From the NCBI GenBank assembly GCA_943788725.1, contig CALSRJ010000003.1:186001-250000 (forward strand): 64,000 bases of DNA, in the 5' to 3' direction. The position numbers and the translations under genes were made by a program. Below are positions 1 to 10,100 of this stretch, in pieces; position 1 is the first letter of the stretch; every line of letters begins with the position of its first letter. The DNA comes from an uncultured Flavobacteriales bacterium. GTDB taxonomy: Bacteria > Bacteroidota > Bacteroidia > Flavobacteriales_G > Salibacteraceae. Under the pieces are notes generated by a model that saw nothing but the letters and a program-made list of their open reading frames with translations, had not been told where the DNA came from and did no database searches.

Positions 1-644
1 CTGGCACTTTGGTCACAGGTGCACCGTTCGCATCCTTTAGCCCTTTCACTTTGGCGAGTGTAGGGTTTGGATTCACGGGTAATACGCTTCCTGTGGAGTT
101 GGTTAGTTTTGAGGCAGTTAGAATGGATGAGGATGTGTTAATCTCGTGGTCTACTGAGACAGAAATTGATAACGAGCGCTTCCATGTAATGAGAAGTTCG
201 GACGGCGAAACTTGGCAGGAGGTGGGTATGCTCCAGGGAGCCGGCAACTCATCTGTTAGGAGGGACTATGTATATGTGGATATCGACGCACCTCGAATGG
301 GTCTTAATTATCGATTGAAGCAGGTCGATTACAATGGCACTTCCTCATTTTCTGAGATCGAGTATGTACCCTTCATGGGTTCCACCGAATTAAATGTTTC
401 CTTTTTCCCTAATCCTGTGCGATCGGGCGATATTCTTCACTTACAGGCAGGAAGGGATATGAAAGGAACTGCTGAAATATCCTTGATCGATCTCACCGGT
501 CGAGTAGTCTTCCGTGATCAAATCAGATTCGTCGAGAATGGAATCGTTTCTCTGCCGATCCAAAATCGAATAGCTCCTGGACACTACACCTTGTCAATCA
601 AACAAGGTGTGCGTGATGTTTTCTCTAGATTGGTGGTCCATTGA
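1..644 (+). CDS. C-terminal end of a T9SS-exported surface protein (5' partial)
   Basis: The reading frame is open to the left edge, so this is the 3' end of a larger gene. The visible 210 or so residues start with a linker containing LPVELVSFEA, followed by a fibronectin-like beta domain (WSTETEIDNERF, YRLKQVDYNG). This pair very often precedes the sorting domain in Bacteroidota secreted proteins. The last 80 residues form a type A T9SS C-terminal domain, with FFPNPV near its start, LTGRVV in the middle and a final beta strand ending in VVH. The protein is therefore inferred to be exported through the outer membrane by the type IX system and then attached or released. Its N-terminal function cannot be seen. 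A hairpin terminator follows the stop. Confidence 0.85.
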   Translation, partial: GTLVTGAPFASFSPFTLASVGFGFTGNTLPVELVSFEAVRMDEDVLISWSTETEIDNERFHVMRSSDGETWQEVGMLQGAGNSSVRRDYVYVDIDAPRMGLNYRLKQVDYNGTSSFSEIEYVPFMGSTELNVSFFPNPVRSGDILHLQAGRDMKGTAEISLIDLTGRVVFRDQIRFVENGIVSLPIQNRIAPGHYTLSIKQGVRDVFSRLVVH

Positions 645-677
645 TCCAAGCACATTTCTCAAATAACTAGAAATGAA

Positions 678-710
678 AAAGGCCTCACCGCGGTGAAGCC
701 TTTCTAATTT
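678..710. terminator. Bidirectional terminator between convergent genes
   Basis: Stem AAAGGC-TCACC pairs with GGTGA-GCCTTT around a two-base loop, with one C/A mismatch. T-rich sequence follows on both strands (TTTCTAATTTTT on plus, TTTTTCATTT on minus). It can serve both the T9SS cargo gene ending at 644 and the minus-strand gene ending at 728. Confidence 0.75.
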
Positions 711-727
711 TTATAGCATTCCTGCTA

Positions 728-1525
728 TTAAGCGACAACCGCCTTGTTAGTCAGTTCCTTGATCTTATCGCCCTCTTCAGCTGCAAGTTCGGCATCTACA
801 AGAATGCGTCCACTGTGCTCGTCGGTAATGATCTTTTTGCGTGCTGCAATGTCCAGCTGACGTTGTGGGGGAATTTTGATGAAGGATCCTCCTGAAGATC
901 CGCGCTCTACTGGAACAACGGCAAGACCGTTCTTTACGCTGCCACGAATACGTTTGTAGGCGCTGAGCAAGCGCTCTTCAATGCTGTCAGCAGCTTCTTC
1001 AGATGCTTTCACCAATGCTTTTTCTTCTTTCTCCGTCTCCTTGACAATGCTGTCGAGTTCCTTCTTCTTGTGATCGAGGTCCTTCTTTCTTTCGTTGAGA
1101 CCTTCCTCCGCAGTAGTCATAACCTCTTTCTTCTGCACAATCAGTGCTTCGAATTCCTTCATGCGCTTCTCAGAAAGCTGAATTTCCAGGGTCTGGTATT
1201 CAATTTCCTTAGAAATAGAATCAAACTCACGGTTATTACGAACGTTCTTCTGCTGCTCCTCGTACTTCTTGATCATATCGCTAGACTCGATGATCGCATT
1301 CTTGCGATCTGAAACCTTGTGCTCTAAATCTTCAAGTTCCGTTTGAAGGTTGTTTGACCTTGTTTGGAGTCCTTCAATCTCGTCCTGAAGGTCCTCCACC
1401 TCTAGTGGAAGTTCACCTCGAACGGTTCGAATCTTGTCGATTGCTGCATCTATCAACTGCAGGCGATAGAGCGCCCTCAGCTTTTCTTCAACCGTGTTCT
1501 CCTTAGCGCTTTTCTTCTTAGCCAT
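728..1525 (-). CDS. Coiled-coil protein of the C4 zinc-ribbon (CT398/COG1579) family, zinc ligands lost
   Basis: 265 residues. Residues about 15-175 are a long, charged antiparallel coiled coil (for example RKNAIIESSDMIKKYEEQ). The C-terminus matches the conserved tail of the COG1579/CT398 family: VVPVERG, IPPQRQLDI, SGRILVD. In the classic family this tail is a four-cysteine zinc ribbon. Here the four expected positions are Ser211, Ser214, Asp235 and Ser238, and the protein has no cysteine at all. Function is not established; family members have been linked to flagellar, secretion or RNA-related roles, none of which can be inferred here. It lies 3 nt downstream of the NIF3-like gene and is probably cotranscribed with it, as in many Bacteroidota. 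Confidence 0.85.
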   Translation of the reverse strand: MAKKKSAKENTVEEKLRALYRLQLIDAAIDKIRTVRGELPLEVEDLQDEIEGLQTRSNNLQTELEDLEHKVSDRKNAIIESSDMIKKYEEQQKNVRNNREFDSISKEIEYQTLEIQLSEKRMKEFEALIVQKKEVMTTAEEGLNERKKDLDHKKKELDSIVKETEKEEKALVKASEEAADSIEERLLSAYKRIRGSVKNGLAVVPVERGSSGGSFIKIPPQRQLDIAARKKIITDEHSGRILVDAELAAEEGDKIKELTNKAVVA

Positions 1526-1528
1526 ATA

Positions 1529-2629
1529 TCATGAAATGTAGTAATGAACAGGATTGGTTCCTGCCTCTGATAAAAGGACGGCAAATGTAGGAATTTTTTC
1601 CTCTAGATATTCCTTAATAAGTTCAGGTGTAAATTGCTCACTTTCAAAGTGTCCGATGTCCATGATGACCACCTTTTGCTCGGCATCAAAGAACTCGTGG
1701 TACTTGAAGTCAGCCGTGATGAATACATCTGCTTTCCGCGCCATTGCATTTGGTAAAAGGAAGCGACCTGCACCTCCGCAAAACGCTACGGTTTTTACTG
1801 ACTTATTCAACAAAGTCGTATGTCGGATTACCTTTAGGTTAAAGCGGGAAGAGACGTGTTCAAAAAAACACTTTTCTGAAAGGGGAGTGTTTAAGCTACC
1901 GATCATTCCACTGCCCAAGCGTGGATGCTCATTTTGCAATGCGACGAGATCGTAGGCGACTTCCTCATAAGGATGAGCCGCCAAGAGTGCCTTCACAACG
2001 GTTGATTTCAAATGAGTGGGCAGGATAACTTCGAGTTTGCTCTCCGCTTCTCGGTGATCTTCGCCTACCTTCCCTACGCTGGGCGTGCTGTTTTCACTTC
2101 CGCGAAAAGTGCCTTGACCTTCGCTTGTAAAACTACAATGATCATATTCGCCGATGTGGCCTGCGCCAGCATTGAAAAGTGCACTTTTAATGACCTCAAG
2201 TGCTGCGCTTGGCACATACGTGACCAGCTTCAGCAGGGCTCCTTTCTTGGGTGATAATACTTCAAGATGGTGCAATCCTAAGCGCTCACCGATCTTTCGA
2301 TTTACTCCTGTCCAAGCATGGTCAAGGTTGGTATGGATAGCGTAGATGGCAACCCCTTTCTGGATGGCTGTGATTACTGTTCGTTCTACATAATCCTTGC
2401 CCGTTAGAGACTTCAATCCAGAGAATACAATCGGGTGGTGGGCGATGATCATTCCACATCCTTTATTGGCGGCTTCTTCTACAACCTCTTCCGTGCAATC
2501 CAAGGAACACAACACACTGGTTACTACGCTTTCCGGATTACCGCAAATCAAGCCTGAATTATCATAACTTTCTTGATGCTGTTTTGGGGCCCATTCTTCC
2601 AGGGTTCTGATGATGTCAACTACTTTCAT
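1529..2629 (-). CDS. NIF3-like dinuclear metal-centre protein (GTP cyclohydrolase I type 2 / YbgI family)
   Basis: 366 residues, the long form of the family with an inserted CutA-like (PII-like) domain around residues 125-235. Metal-site motifs are visible: AHHPIVFSG near residue 64, NLDHAW near 101, and the C-terminal GxG and DIGHFESE segments (CGGAGRFLLP, then IMDIGHFESEQF). The family binds two metal ions in a toroidal hexamer. Its cellular role is poorly defined; the cyclohydrolase name comes from Helicobacter data. It starts divergently from lpxK, with only about 55 nt between the two start codons. The downstream coiled-coil gene follows 3 nt after its stop, so the two probably form an operon. 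Confidence 0.9.
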   Translation of the reverse strand: MKVVDIIRTLEEWAPKQHQESYDNSGLICGNPESVVTSVLCSLDCTEEVVEEAANKGCGMIIAHHPIVFSGLKSLTGKDYVERTVITAIQKGVAIYAIHTNLDHAWTGVNRKIGERLGLHHLEVLSPKKGALLKLVTYVPSAALEVIKSALFNAGAGHIGEYDHCSFTSEGQGTFRGSENSTPSVGKVGEDHREAESKLEVILPTHLKSTVVKALLAAHPYEEVAYDLVALQNEHPRLGSGMIGSLNTPLSEKCFFEHVSSRFNLKVIRHTTLLNKSVKTVAFCGGAGRFLLPNAMARKADVFITADFKYHEFFDAEQKVVIMDIGHFESEQFTPELIKEYLEEKIPTFAVLLSEAGTNPVHYYIS

Positions 2630-2672
2630 TCTTTTCGGTTTTCACAATCCGCGTAAAGATAATAGCAGAAGC

Positions 2673-2680
2673 TACCTTTG
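2673..2680 (+). promoter_or_regulatory. -7 promoter element (TAnnTTTG) of lpxK
   Basis: TACCTTTG matches the Bacteroidota consensus TAnnTTTG exactly. It ends 4 nt before the GTG start of lpxK, so the transcript would be leaderless or nearly so. No clear TTG -33 element is seen at the usual spacing. Confidence 0.55.
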
Positions 2681-2684
2681 CTCG

Positions 2685-3752
2685 GTGAAGTTCCTACTCT
2701 TCCCTTTTGCTTTGATCTACGGAGCCGCCATTCGGTTGCGTAATCTCATGTTTGACTTGGGTGTCTTCAGGGGCCACTCCTTCGATGTTCCAGTCATTGC
2801 CGTGGGCAACTTGCGCGTGGGTGGCACAGGGAAAACGCCGGCCATTATCGCATTGCTTGCCATGGTGCCGTCCAAATTTCATCTCGCCGTATTGAGTCGA
2901 GGATATGGTAGATCTACCAATGGATGGTTTGAGGTTGCAACAGACAGTGAAGCCGACCAGACGGGCGATGAGCCAGTATTAATTAAGCAATCCCATCCTG
3001 ATGCGGATGTAGCAGTGATGGAAAATAGAGTCAAGGGAATTGAACGCTTGCTCGGAAAAGACCCGAAGCCTGAGGTGGTCCTGCTCGATGATGCGATGCA
3101 GCACCGATGGGTTAAACCAGGCCATCTCATTTTACTTACCGCCTATCATCAGCGGTACTCCTCAGATTACCTACTGCCAATGGGAAGGTTGAGAGAGCAT
3201 CGCAGTGCCGCTGCCCGTGCGGATACCATTCTGGTGACAAAATGCCCTTTAGGTCTGAGTCCGTCTGAACGACGAATGATCAAAGATGAGCTCGGGCCAA
3301 AGGAGCATCAAGAGGTTTGCTTCTCCTATGAAGAGTATCCAGGACTTGTAGAACTGTCCACCGGAAATCAGGTCGAATGGAAAACCTTTACCGCAGATCA
3401 AGCCTTGCTCGTTACGGGCATAGCCGATCCTTCTACGTTGCTTTTGTTTTTGGAAGATAAGGTGCAGTCGCTCGAACACATTGCTTTTCGTGACCATCAA
3501 GATTTTACAGAATCAGATATGGAGCGAATCCTTTCTCAATTTAGGATGATGCAAGGGGAAACGACCCTTGTGCTTACCACAGAAAAAGACGCTCAACGCA
3601 TCGCTAAATGGATGCAAAATGAGAAATTCGCGTCCCTTCCGGTATACGTCGTATTGCATCGCATGCAATGGTTTGAGAAAGACCGGGAAATCATTGAAAA
3701 ACGTCTGAATGGATTTATCAAAGCGTATTCGGGAAACGACAGTCTACATTGA
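2685..3752 (+). CDS. lpxK: Tetraacyldisaccharide 4'-kinase LpxK (lipid A synthesis)
   Basis: 355 residues with the GTG start. The enzyme phosphorylates the 4' position of the tetraacyldisaccharide lipid A precursor at the inner membrane, giving lipid IVA. Seen: an N-terminal hydrophobic/amphipathic helix (KFLLFPFALIYGAAIRLRN) followed directly by the P-loop VGGTGKTP, then SRGYGR, GDEPVLI and the DDAMQHR segment typical of the family. The upstream ATG at 2610 would add 25 residues overlapping the NIF3 start region and would lie upstream of the promoter element at 2673. The GTG at 2685 matches the family's N-terminus and is preferred. The end overlaps the purine nucleoside phosphorylase start by 44 bp. 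Confidence 0.92.
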   Translation: MKFLLFPFALIYGAAIRLRNLMFDLGVFRGHSFDVPVIAVGNLRVGGTGKTPAIIALLAMVPSKFHLAVLSRGYGRSTNGWFEVATDSEADQTGDEPVLIKQSHPDADVAVMENRVKGIERLLGKDPKPEVVLLDDAMQHRWVKPGHLILLTAYHQRYSSDYLLPMGRLREHRSAAARADTILVTKCPLGLSPSERRMIKDELGPKEHQEVCFSYEEYPGLVELSTGNQVEWKTFTADQALLVTGIADPSTLLLFLEDKVQSLEHIAFRDHQDFTESDMERILSQFRMMQGETTLVLTTEKDAQRIAKWMQNEKFASLPVYVVLHRMQWFEKDREIIEKRLNGFIKAYSGNDSLH

Positions 3753-4542
3753 AAAATTCATGCAGCCCCGAGGTGCAATCGGGGTGGTGCTGGGGACCGG
3801 CTTAGGTGGGTTTGTGGATGAAATAGAGGTTTCTGCTGAATTGCCGTATGCATCGATCCCACACTTTCCGCAAAGCACGGTAGAAGGGCACGACGGAAAG
3901 CTCGTTTATGGAAGCATGGGGGGACAAGCTGTCTTTGCACTGAAAGGACGGTTTCATTACTACGAAGGATATAGCATGGATGAAGTAGTCTATCCCATTC
4001 GTGTTATGAAGGCCTTGGGCATCGAATCTGTTTTGCTATCCAATGCAAGCGGTGCGGTGAATCCCAATTATAAGGTGGGTGACATCATGGTCATCAAGGA
4101 TCACATCAACCTTTTTCCAACCAATCCTCTGATTGGGCCGAACGACGAATCGTTGGGCCCGAGGTTTCCGGATATGTCCGAACCCTACGACCATGCCTTT
4201 CGCGCAGCGATGATGCAGGCCGCAGAGAAGGAGGGAATAGATGTGCATGAAGGCGTCTATGCGGGCCTGTCAGGCCCCTGTTTTGAGACCCCAGCCGAAT
4301 ACCGGTATATCCGAATCATCGGAGCTGATGTGGTTGGGATGAGTACAGTGCCCGAAACCATTGCAGCAAAGCACCTCGGTATGCGTGTGGTGGCCCTCTC
4401 TGTTATTACCGACCTCGGAATCGAGGGCCACGTAGAATCGATCACCCACGAGGAAGTACAAGCCGCAGCACAGGCGGCAGAACCGAAAATTGCGTCCATC
4501 GTTCAAAGCTTCCTCATCAACCGTGTACCAAGGTCTCATTGA
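3709..4542 (+). CDS. Purine nucleoside phosphorylase (PNP, class I trimeric type)
   Basis: 277 residues. Catalyses phosphorolysis of inosine/guanosine-type nucleosides to the free base and (deoxy)ribose 1-phosphate in the cytoplasm (purine salvage). Family landmarks: VVLGTGLGGF (phosphate-binding loop), GRFHYYEGY, SNASGAVN, DHINL, GVYAGLSGPCFETPAEYR, then GMSTVPE and a late ALSVITD. The length fits the 260-290 residue trimeric class. The start lies inside the last 44 bp of lpxK in another frame, indicating translational coupling. Whether it prefers inosine/guanosine or a broader range cannot be settled by eye. Confidence 0.93.
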   Translation: MDLSKRIRETTVYIEKFMQPRGAIGVVLGTGLGGFVDEIEVSAELPYASIPHFPQSTVEGHDGKLVYGSMGGQAVFALKGRFHYYEGYSMDEVVYPIRVMKALGIESVLLSNASGAVNPNYKVGDIMVIKDHINLFPTNPLIGPNDESLGPRFPDMSEPYDHAFRAAMMQAAEKEGIDVHEGVYAGLSGPCFETPAEYRYIRIIGADVVGMSTVPETIAAKHLGMRVVALSVITDLGIEGHVESITHEEVQAAAQAAEPKIASIVQSFLINRVPRSH

Positions 4543-4548
4543 GGCCGT

Positions 4549-4556
4549 TAACTTTG
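4549..4556 (+). promoter_or_regulatory. -7 promoter element (TAnnTTTG) of gatB
   Basis: TAACTTTG matches the consensus and lies 6 nt before the gatB ATG at 4563, immediately after the PNP stop. The predicted transcript start is at or within a base or two of the ATG. Confidence 0.5.
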
Positions 4557-4562
4557 TCACCA

Positions 4563-6022
4563 ATGAAGATCACCCAGGAAATCATCGATCAATACGAGGC
4601 CGTAATCGGTCTAGAGGTGCACGCCCAATTGCTCACCAAGTCGAAAGCCTTCTCCTCCGATAAAAACGAGTATGGAAGTCTGCCAAATTCGAACACGAGT
4701 CCGGTATCCTTGGGTCACCCTGGGACACTGCCCGTTCTCAACGAAAAGTCGGCTGAATTTGCCGTTCGCTTGGGCTTGGCATGTAAATGTGACATCCGCG
4801 AGCACAATGAGTTTGCTAGAAAAAACTACTTCTACGCCGACCTTCCGAAAGGCTACCAGATCACGCAAGACACAACACCCATATGCAATGGGGGGTTCAT
4901 ACCATTAAAAGCAATGGGGCCGATAAGCAAATCGGTTTGACCCGGATCCACATGGAAGAGGATTCTGGAAAGAGTATTCATGACATTTCTCCCTTCGAAA
5001 CCTTGATCGACTTAAACCGCGCGGGAGTGCCGCTGTTGGAAATCGTGTCTGAACCCGAAATGCGATCCGCTGATGAGGCGTATAGCTACCTTACAGAAGT
5101 GAGGAAGTTGTTGCGGTACCTGGAGATCTGCGATGGAAACATGGAGGAAGGCAGCATGCGTTGTGATGCGAATATCTCCGTCATGAAGAAAGGTGCTGCT
5201 GAGTTTGGAACAAGGGTTGAGGTTAAAAACCTCAACAGTATCCGAAACGTAAAGCGTGCGATTGAATTCGAAATCCTGCGTCATATCGAACTGAATGAAA
5301 CAGGCGGTGAGGTCAAGAAGTCAACGCTTACTTTCAATGCAACAACCGGTGAAACGGCCATCATGAGAACCAAAGAAGAGGCCGATGATTACCGCTATTT
5401 CCCTGAGCCGGACTTGCAGCCATTGATCGTTTCCAAAGCATACATCGAAGAAGTACGAAAAACACTACCACCACTACCCCAAGAACTCTTTCATCGATAT
5501 GTGCATGAACTTGGATTGAGCGAATACGACGCGGGAGTGCTCACAGACGATAAGTACGTTGCCCTTTATTTTGAGGAGTTGTTGAAGAACGTAAAGAGTG
5601 CAAAGACAGCGGCGAATTGGATGATGGGAGAAGTGAAAGGCTATATCAATGAAATGGCGATAGAAATTCAAGCCTTTCCATTGTCACCTGCGAAATTGGC
5701 TGAGATCATCAACATGGTGGTGGATGGTAAAATGGGGCAGACGCTTGCTTCTCAGCAATTGTTTCCTCTCCTCGCAAAGGATCCGACCTCTTCTGCCATG
5801 AAAATTGCAGAGCAGCATGCATTGGTGCAGGTAGGGGATGAAGATGAATTGAGAAGCTGGGTGGAAGAAGCCGTGGCCAAGTTTCCAGATAAGGTGGAAG
5901 AATACCGCAATGGAAAGAAGGGCATTCTTGGGTTGTTCATGGGTGAGGTGATGCGCAACAGTAAAGGAAAAGCAGACCCCAATAAAACCAATGAACTGAT
6001 CCGTCAAGTGTTAGAAAATTAA
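4563..6022 (+). CDS. gatB: Asp/Glu-tRNA(Asn/Gln) amidotransferase subunit B, with an apparent -1 frameshift at a G6 run
   Basis: GatB is the tRNA-binding kinase subunit of GatCAB, which converts Glu-tRNA(Gln) and Asp-tRNA(Asn) to the correct amidated forms. The first part (4563-4895) encodes the conserved start VIGLEVHAQL, then SLGHPGTLPVLN and YFYADLPKGYQITQ. It then leaves frame and stops at 4940. The rest continues in the -1 frame from about 4895: IGLTRIHMEED, DLNRAGVPLLEIVSEPEMRS, MRCDANISV, and the helical tail and YqeY-like domain. The switch is at the six-G run 4890-4895; seven Gs would restore one protein of about 486 residues, the normal GatB length. Both halves are well conserved, so a sequencing/assembly indel is more likely than decay. 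The other Gat subunits are not in the window. Confidence 0.9.
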
Positions 6023-6039
6023 ACGTGAATCAAAAGAAT

Positions 6040-7194
6040 ATGCGAAGAAAGATGTTGTTCCTTGCCTCGATGTTGTTGCTCGCAGTTGCTTGCTCCAATA
6101 CCGATGCCGAAGAAGTAAAAGACCTTGCGAATGAAGGCGCAACTGTCGCAAGCGAAAGTGATGAGCCAAATACTGAGTTGAGTGGTGTGTTGAAAGGGGC
6201 GGTCAATGCCCCGGTATACCTTCAATACTTGACGGCCGCCAAAATTGTAAACGTCGATACCGTCACAACGGACGCTGAGGGTAAGTTCGCGTTTGCATTC
6301 AGGGTAGATGTGGCCGGATATTATCGCATTGGCTTGAGCGAAAACAACATCTGCGTGCTCATTGTTGAGCCCAAGGATAAGATAAAGGTGGAGGCCGATG
6401 CGCAAAACATCTACCAAACCTACGTCGTAGAGAACTCACCAGAAAGCGTGCGGCTTCAGGATCTCAATGAGATGTTGGCTCCCCGAGATTCGATTTCTAT
6501 GGCCTTGCAAAATGCCCAGATGACAAGGGATCAGCAAAAATTTCGAGAGGTAGCATCGGTGTACGATGGAATTCTTGCTGAAGTAAATCAAGGCGTCAAA
6601 GACTTCATCAAAGCAAACCCCGCAACCCTTTCTTCCCTGGCCGCAATTCAAAACCTCAACCTCGATCAGGACTTCGAATATTTCGTACTGGTCATCGATG
6701 CCCTCAAGGGAAAGATGGAGTCCAACGAATTCTATAAGTCGCTGAGCGATCAAGTCAATGCGCAGCGAAAATTGGCCGTGGGTTCTCCGGCCCCGGATAT
6801 TTCACTGCCGCAGCCGGATGGGGAGATGCTGAGCTTGACGGACCTCCAAGGTAAGTATGTGCTCATCGACTTCTGGGCCTCATGGTGCGGACCTTGCAGA
6901 AAGGAAAACCCCAACGTAGTGAGGGTGTACAACAAATACCACGATAAGGGGTTTGAAATTCTGGGCGTGTCTTTAGATAAGGATAGAAACTCCTGGCTAA
7001 AGGCAATTCAGCAAGACGGGCTGGTTTGGAAGCACATCAGTGACCTGAAGTACTGGAATTCGGTGGTAGTGCCTGAATACCAAGTAAAGGGCATCCCTTT
7101 GACTTACCTTGTTGACCCAGATGGAAACATCGTCGGCAAGAATCTTCGCGGGGCCTCTTTGGAGAACAAGCTGGCGGAGATTTTCGGAGATTAA
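6040..7194 (+). CDS. TlpA-like thiol:disulfide lipoprotein with N-terminal DUF4369-like domain
   Basis: 384 residues from the ATG at 6040 (a GTG 15 nt upstream is possible). A lipoprotein signal, with LLLAVACS as lipobox, indicates membrane anchoring on the periplasmic side. Residues about 45-110 look like the beta-rich DUF4369 domain common in Bacteroidota TlpA-like proteins (LKGAVNAPVYLQYL). The C-terminal 140 residues are an AhpC/TSA-thioredoxin fold with the redox motif WCGPC in FWASWCGPCRKENPN, and a cis-Pro segment near GIPLTYLVD. It probably reduces or exchanges disulfides of periplasmic proteins. It sits 17 nt after gatB and 2 nt before the M1 peptidase gene, so it is likely within one operon. 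Confidence 0.88.
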   Translation: MRRKMLFLASMLLLAVACSNTDAEEVKDLANEGATVASESDEPNTELSGVLKGAVNAPVYLQYLTAAKIVNVDTVTTDAEGKFAFAFRVDVAGYYRIGLSENNICVLIVEPKDKIKVEADAQNIYQTYVVENSPESVRLQDLNEMLAPRDSISMALQNAQMTRDQQKFREVASVYDGILAEVNQGVKDFIKANPATLSSLAAIQNLNLDQDFEYFVLVIDALKGKMESNEFYKSLSDQVNAQRKLAVGSPAPDISLPQPDGEMLSLTDLQGKYVLIDFWASWCGPCRKENPNVVRVYNKYHDKGFEILGVSLDKDRNSWLKAIQQDGLVWKHISDLKYWNSVVVPEYQVKGIPLTYLVDPDGNIVGKNLRGASLENKLAEIFGD

Positions 7195-7196
7195 AT

Positions 7197-10100
7197 ATGA
7201 ATAGAACCATCATTTGCTTGTTCGTCTGCTTCATTGCCAGTGCGTCATTTGCACAGCAAGAAGCGTATTGGCAACAAAAGGTGGATCACACCATAGAGGT
7301 AAGACTAGATGACGACCTCCACTACTTGCATGCCTTCGAGACGGTAAACTATCACAACCAAAGTCCTGATACCCTCGATTTTTTAATCTTCCACCTCTGG
7401 CCAAACGCCTATCGCAATCGGAAAACGGCCTTGGCGAAGCAATTGGTCCGAATGGGGCAGACGACGATGTTGTTTTCTACTTCGACTGAACTGGGTTATA
7501 TCGATAGTCTGGCCTTTGAGCTGGATGGGAAACCTTGCCTGTGGACCTTCGACCCCAAACACATAGACATCTGTACGCTCTTGCTGGAGCAGCCGTTATT
7601 GCCTGGAAGGCAAGTGGTAGTTTCGACCCCATTTCGGGTGAAACTGCCTTCAGGTGATATATCTAGATTGGGGCACATCGATGAAAGTTACCAGATCACC
7701 CAATGGTTTCCCAAACCGGCAGTGTATGATACCAAGGGTTGGCATGGCATGCCTTACCTGGCCCAAGGAGAATTTTTCTCAGAATACGGCAGCTATGACG
7801 TGAAAATTACGGTCCCAAAGAATTATACCGTCGGCGCCACCGGAGATCTACAAACTGCAGATGAGATGGACCGTTTGGAAGGCTTGGTTAAAGAGACAGA
7901 ACAGTGGATAGCGCGTATTGAGAAAGAAGGGGATTGGACAGCGGTGCAGAATGAGAATGCATTCCCCGAGAGTGATTCAGCATTTAAAACCCTCCACTAT
8001 ACGCAAGATCGCGTGCACGATTTCGCGTGGTTTGCAGATAAGCGATTTCATGTACTCAACGGAAAAGTTGGCTTGCCCGGTAAGGCGGATTCCGTTACGG
8101 TGTGGACCATGTTCACCAATGGAGAAGCATCGCTTTGGAAGGAGAGCATTGAATACATGCATGACGCCATTTATTACTACTCGCTTTGGAATGGAAATTA
8201 CCCGTATGATCAGGCTACGGCGGTAGACGGTACCATTTCAGCTGGTGGTGGGATGGAGTATCCAAACGTCACCGTAATAGGTGGTTCGGGCGATGCTCTG
8301 GCATTGGAGACGGTGATCATGCACGAAGTGGGGCACAATTGGTTTTATGGAATACTAGGCAGTAACGAACGACGCTATGCGTGGATGGATGAAGGCTTGA
8401 ACAGCTACAATGAGCACCGATACCTGTCGACAAAGTACCCAGACAGTAAGTTGTTCGTTGGGAACAACTCGTCTTCTAAATTCATCCCTTTTTTGGGGCT
8501 AAACCGCTACTCAGCTTCGGACATACACTACCTGACCTATTTGTTGGCGGCGCGTGAAAATTCGGATCAACCTAGCAATCTCCCTTCTGATAAGTTCAGT
8601 TTGCTGAATTATGGTGCAGTGGTCTATTCTAAACCGGCCGTTTGGTTCAATTATCTGCGCCATTATGTAGGAGACTCAACCATGGATTTAGCCATGCATG
8701 CATATTTTGACACCTATAAATTCAAGCATCCTTATCCTGAGGACTTTGAATCCATCCTTTCGGAAGAGATAGGAAAGGATTTGAGTTGGTTGTTTGATAA
8801 AGGAATAGACAGCACGGCTAAGATCGATTATGCGATCGGCAAGATAGGTCTCGGCTACGGGCAGACTACGGTCACGATCAAGAACCGTGGTGGCGCAGCA
8901 TCCCCTGTGCTGCTGGCGTTTTACGAAAACGGGAAGGAAGTAGGTCGTACATGGATCGAAGGCTTTCACGGAAAGAAATTGTACACGTTCAACGGCGTCT
9001 CAGATCAAGTGGTCATCGACCCCGATTGCGTGGTACCAGAATTAAGAAGGACAAACAACCGGGCGTCCGTTAAAGGGACGTTCAAACGAGTCGAACCCGT
9101 ACAGCTGAAGTGGCTTGGACAATTGGAAGACCCGTCAAGAACGGAAGTTTACTACACTCCTTTGCTAGGTTTAAGTGTGCCAGGAGGATTGACGCCGGGG
9201 ATTGCATTTTATAACTCCATTATGCCAATACGGAAATGGAATTGGGCCTTGGTTCCCATGTTTTCCACCAAATCGAGCAGCTTCAGTGGTCTGGGGGAGT
9301 TGTACTATGCTATAACGCCAGAAGGGTCGCTGTTTCAATCTATAGACTTAGGTGTAAAAGGTAGGAGGTTCACGCATGATAATGACTACCGAACACCCAC
9401 CGTGGAACACTTGAATTTCACCAGGATAGAACCTTATGTGCGGTTCAATTTACGACCCTATAAGGCCAGTGGAATGTGGGATGATGAATTTAGTATTAGC
9501 AGTGTTCTCTTATCAGAGGACCTTATGAAATACGATGTCGAAACCGCATCCACTCTTAAGTCAAACCGTCGTTCTGTGTTTACCCGGCTGCGCTATGATC
9601 TACAATATGATCATCCAGCATATGGCACTCAATTTGTCGTAAGAGGTGAGGTCTATGAGGAGTTCCTGCGCGCTTCCGTTGAGGTGATTAACCAGCTCGT
9701 CTTCGATGATTACTTGCGGGTGAGAAATCGATTATTTGTGGGCGGCTTTATGAGTAACAATGCCACAGATCCGATCTTCAACTATCGCATGGAAGGGCAG
9801 TCGGCAAGGAATGACTACGCCTACGATGGTATTTTCTTAGATCGTTCAAGCGCAGGTGATGTCTTGTCGAAGCAATTGACCGAGACGCATGGCGGTTTCA
9901 AAATTCCAACAGCCGTAGGAAGTTCAAATGTGGGACTAGCTTCGTACAACCTAGAGATGTTCTTCAGTAAGTTTCCGATCGGGGTTTTTGCGGATGCAGG
10001 ATATGCTTTTCAAGGTGAAGCACTCTTTGATGCTGGCATCTGTTTGTCTGGAAAGAGACGTATTTTCGGGCTGTACCTGCCGTTGATTTACAGCGACAAT

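Noticed and set aside
4270-4563. Minus-strand open frame of 97 residues over the end of PNP
   Set aside because: Lies wholly over the well-supported purine nucleoside phosphorylase on the other strand and has no family resemblance or promoter.
4890-4896. Programmed -1 frameshift signal in gatB
   Set aside because: The zero-frame T GGG GGG context is a weak slippery site and I see no strong downstream stem-loop; a one-base indel is simpler. Kept only as a remote option.
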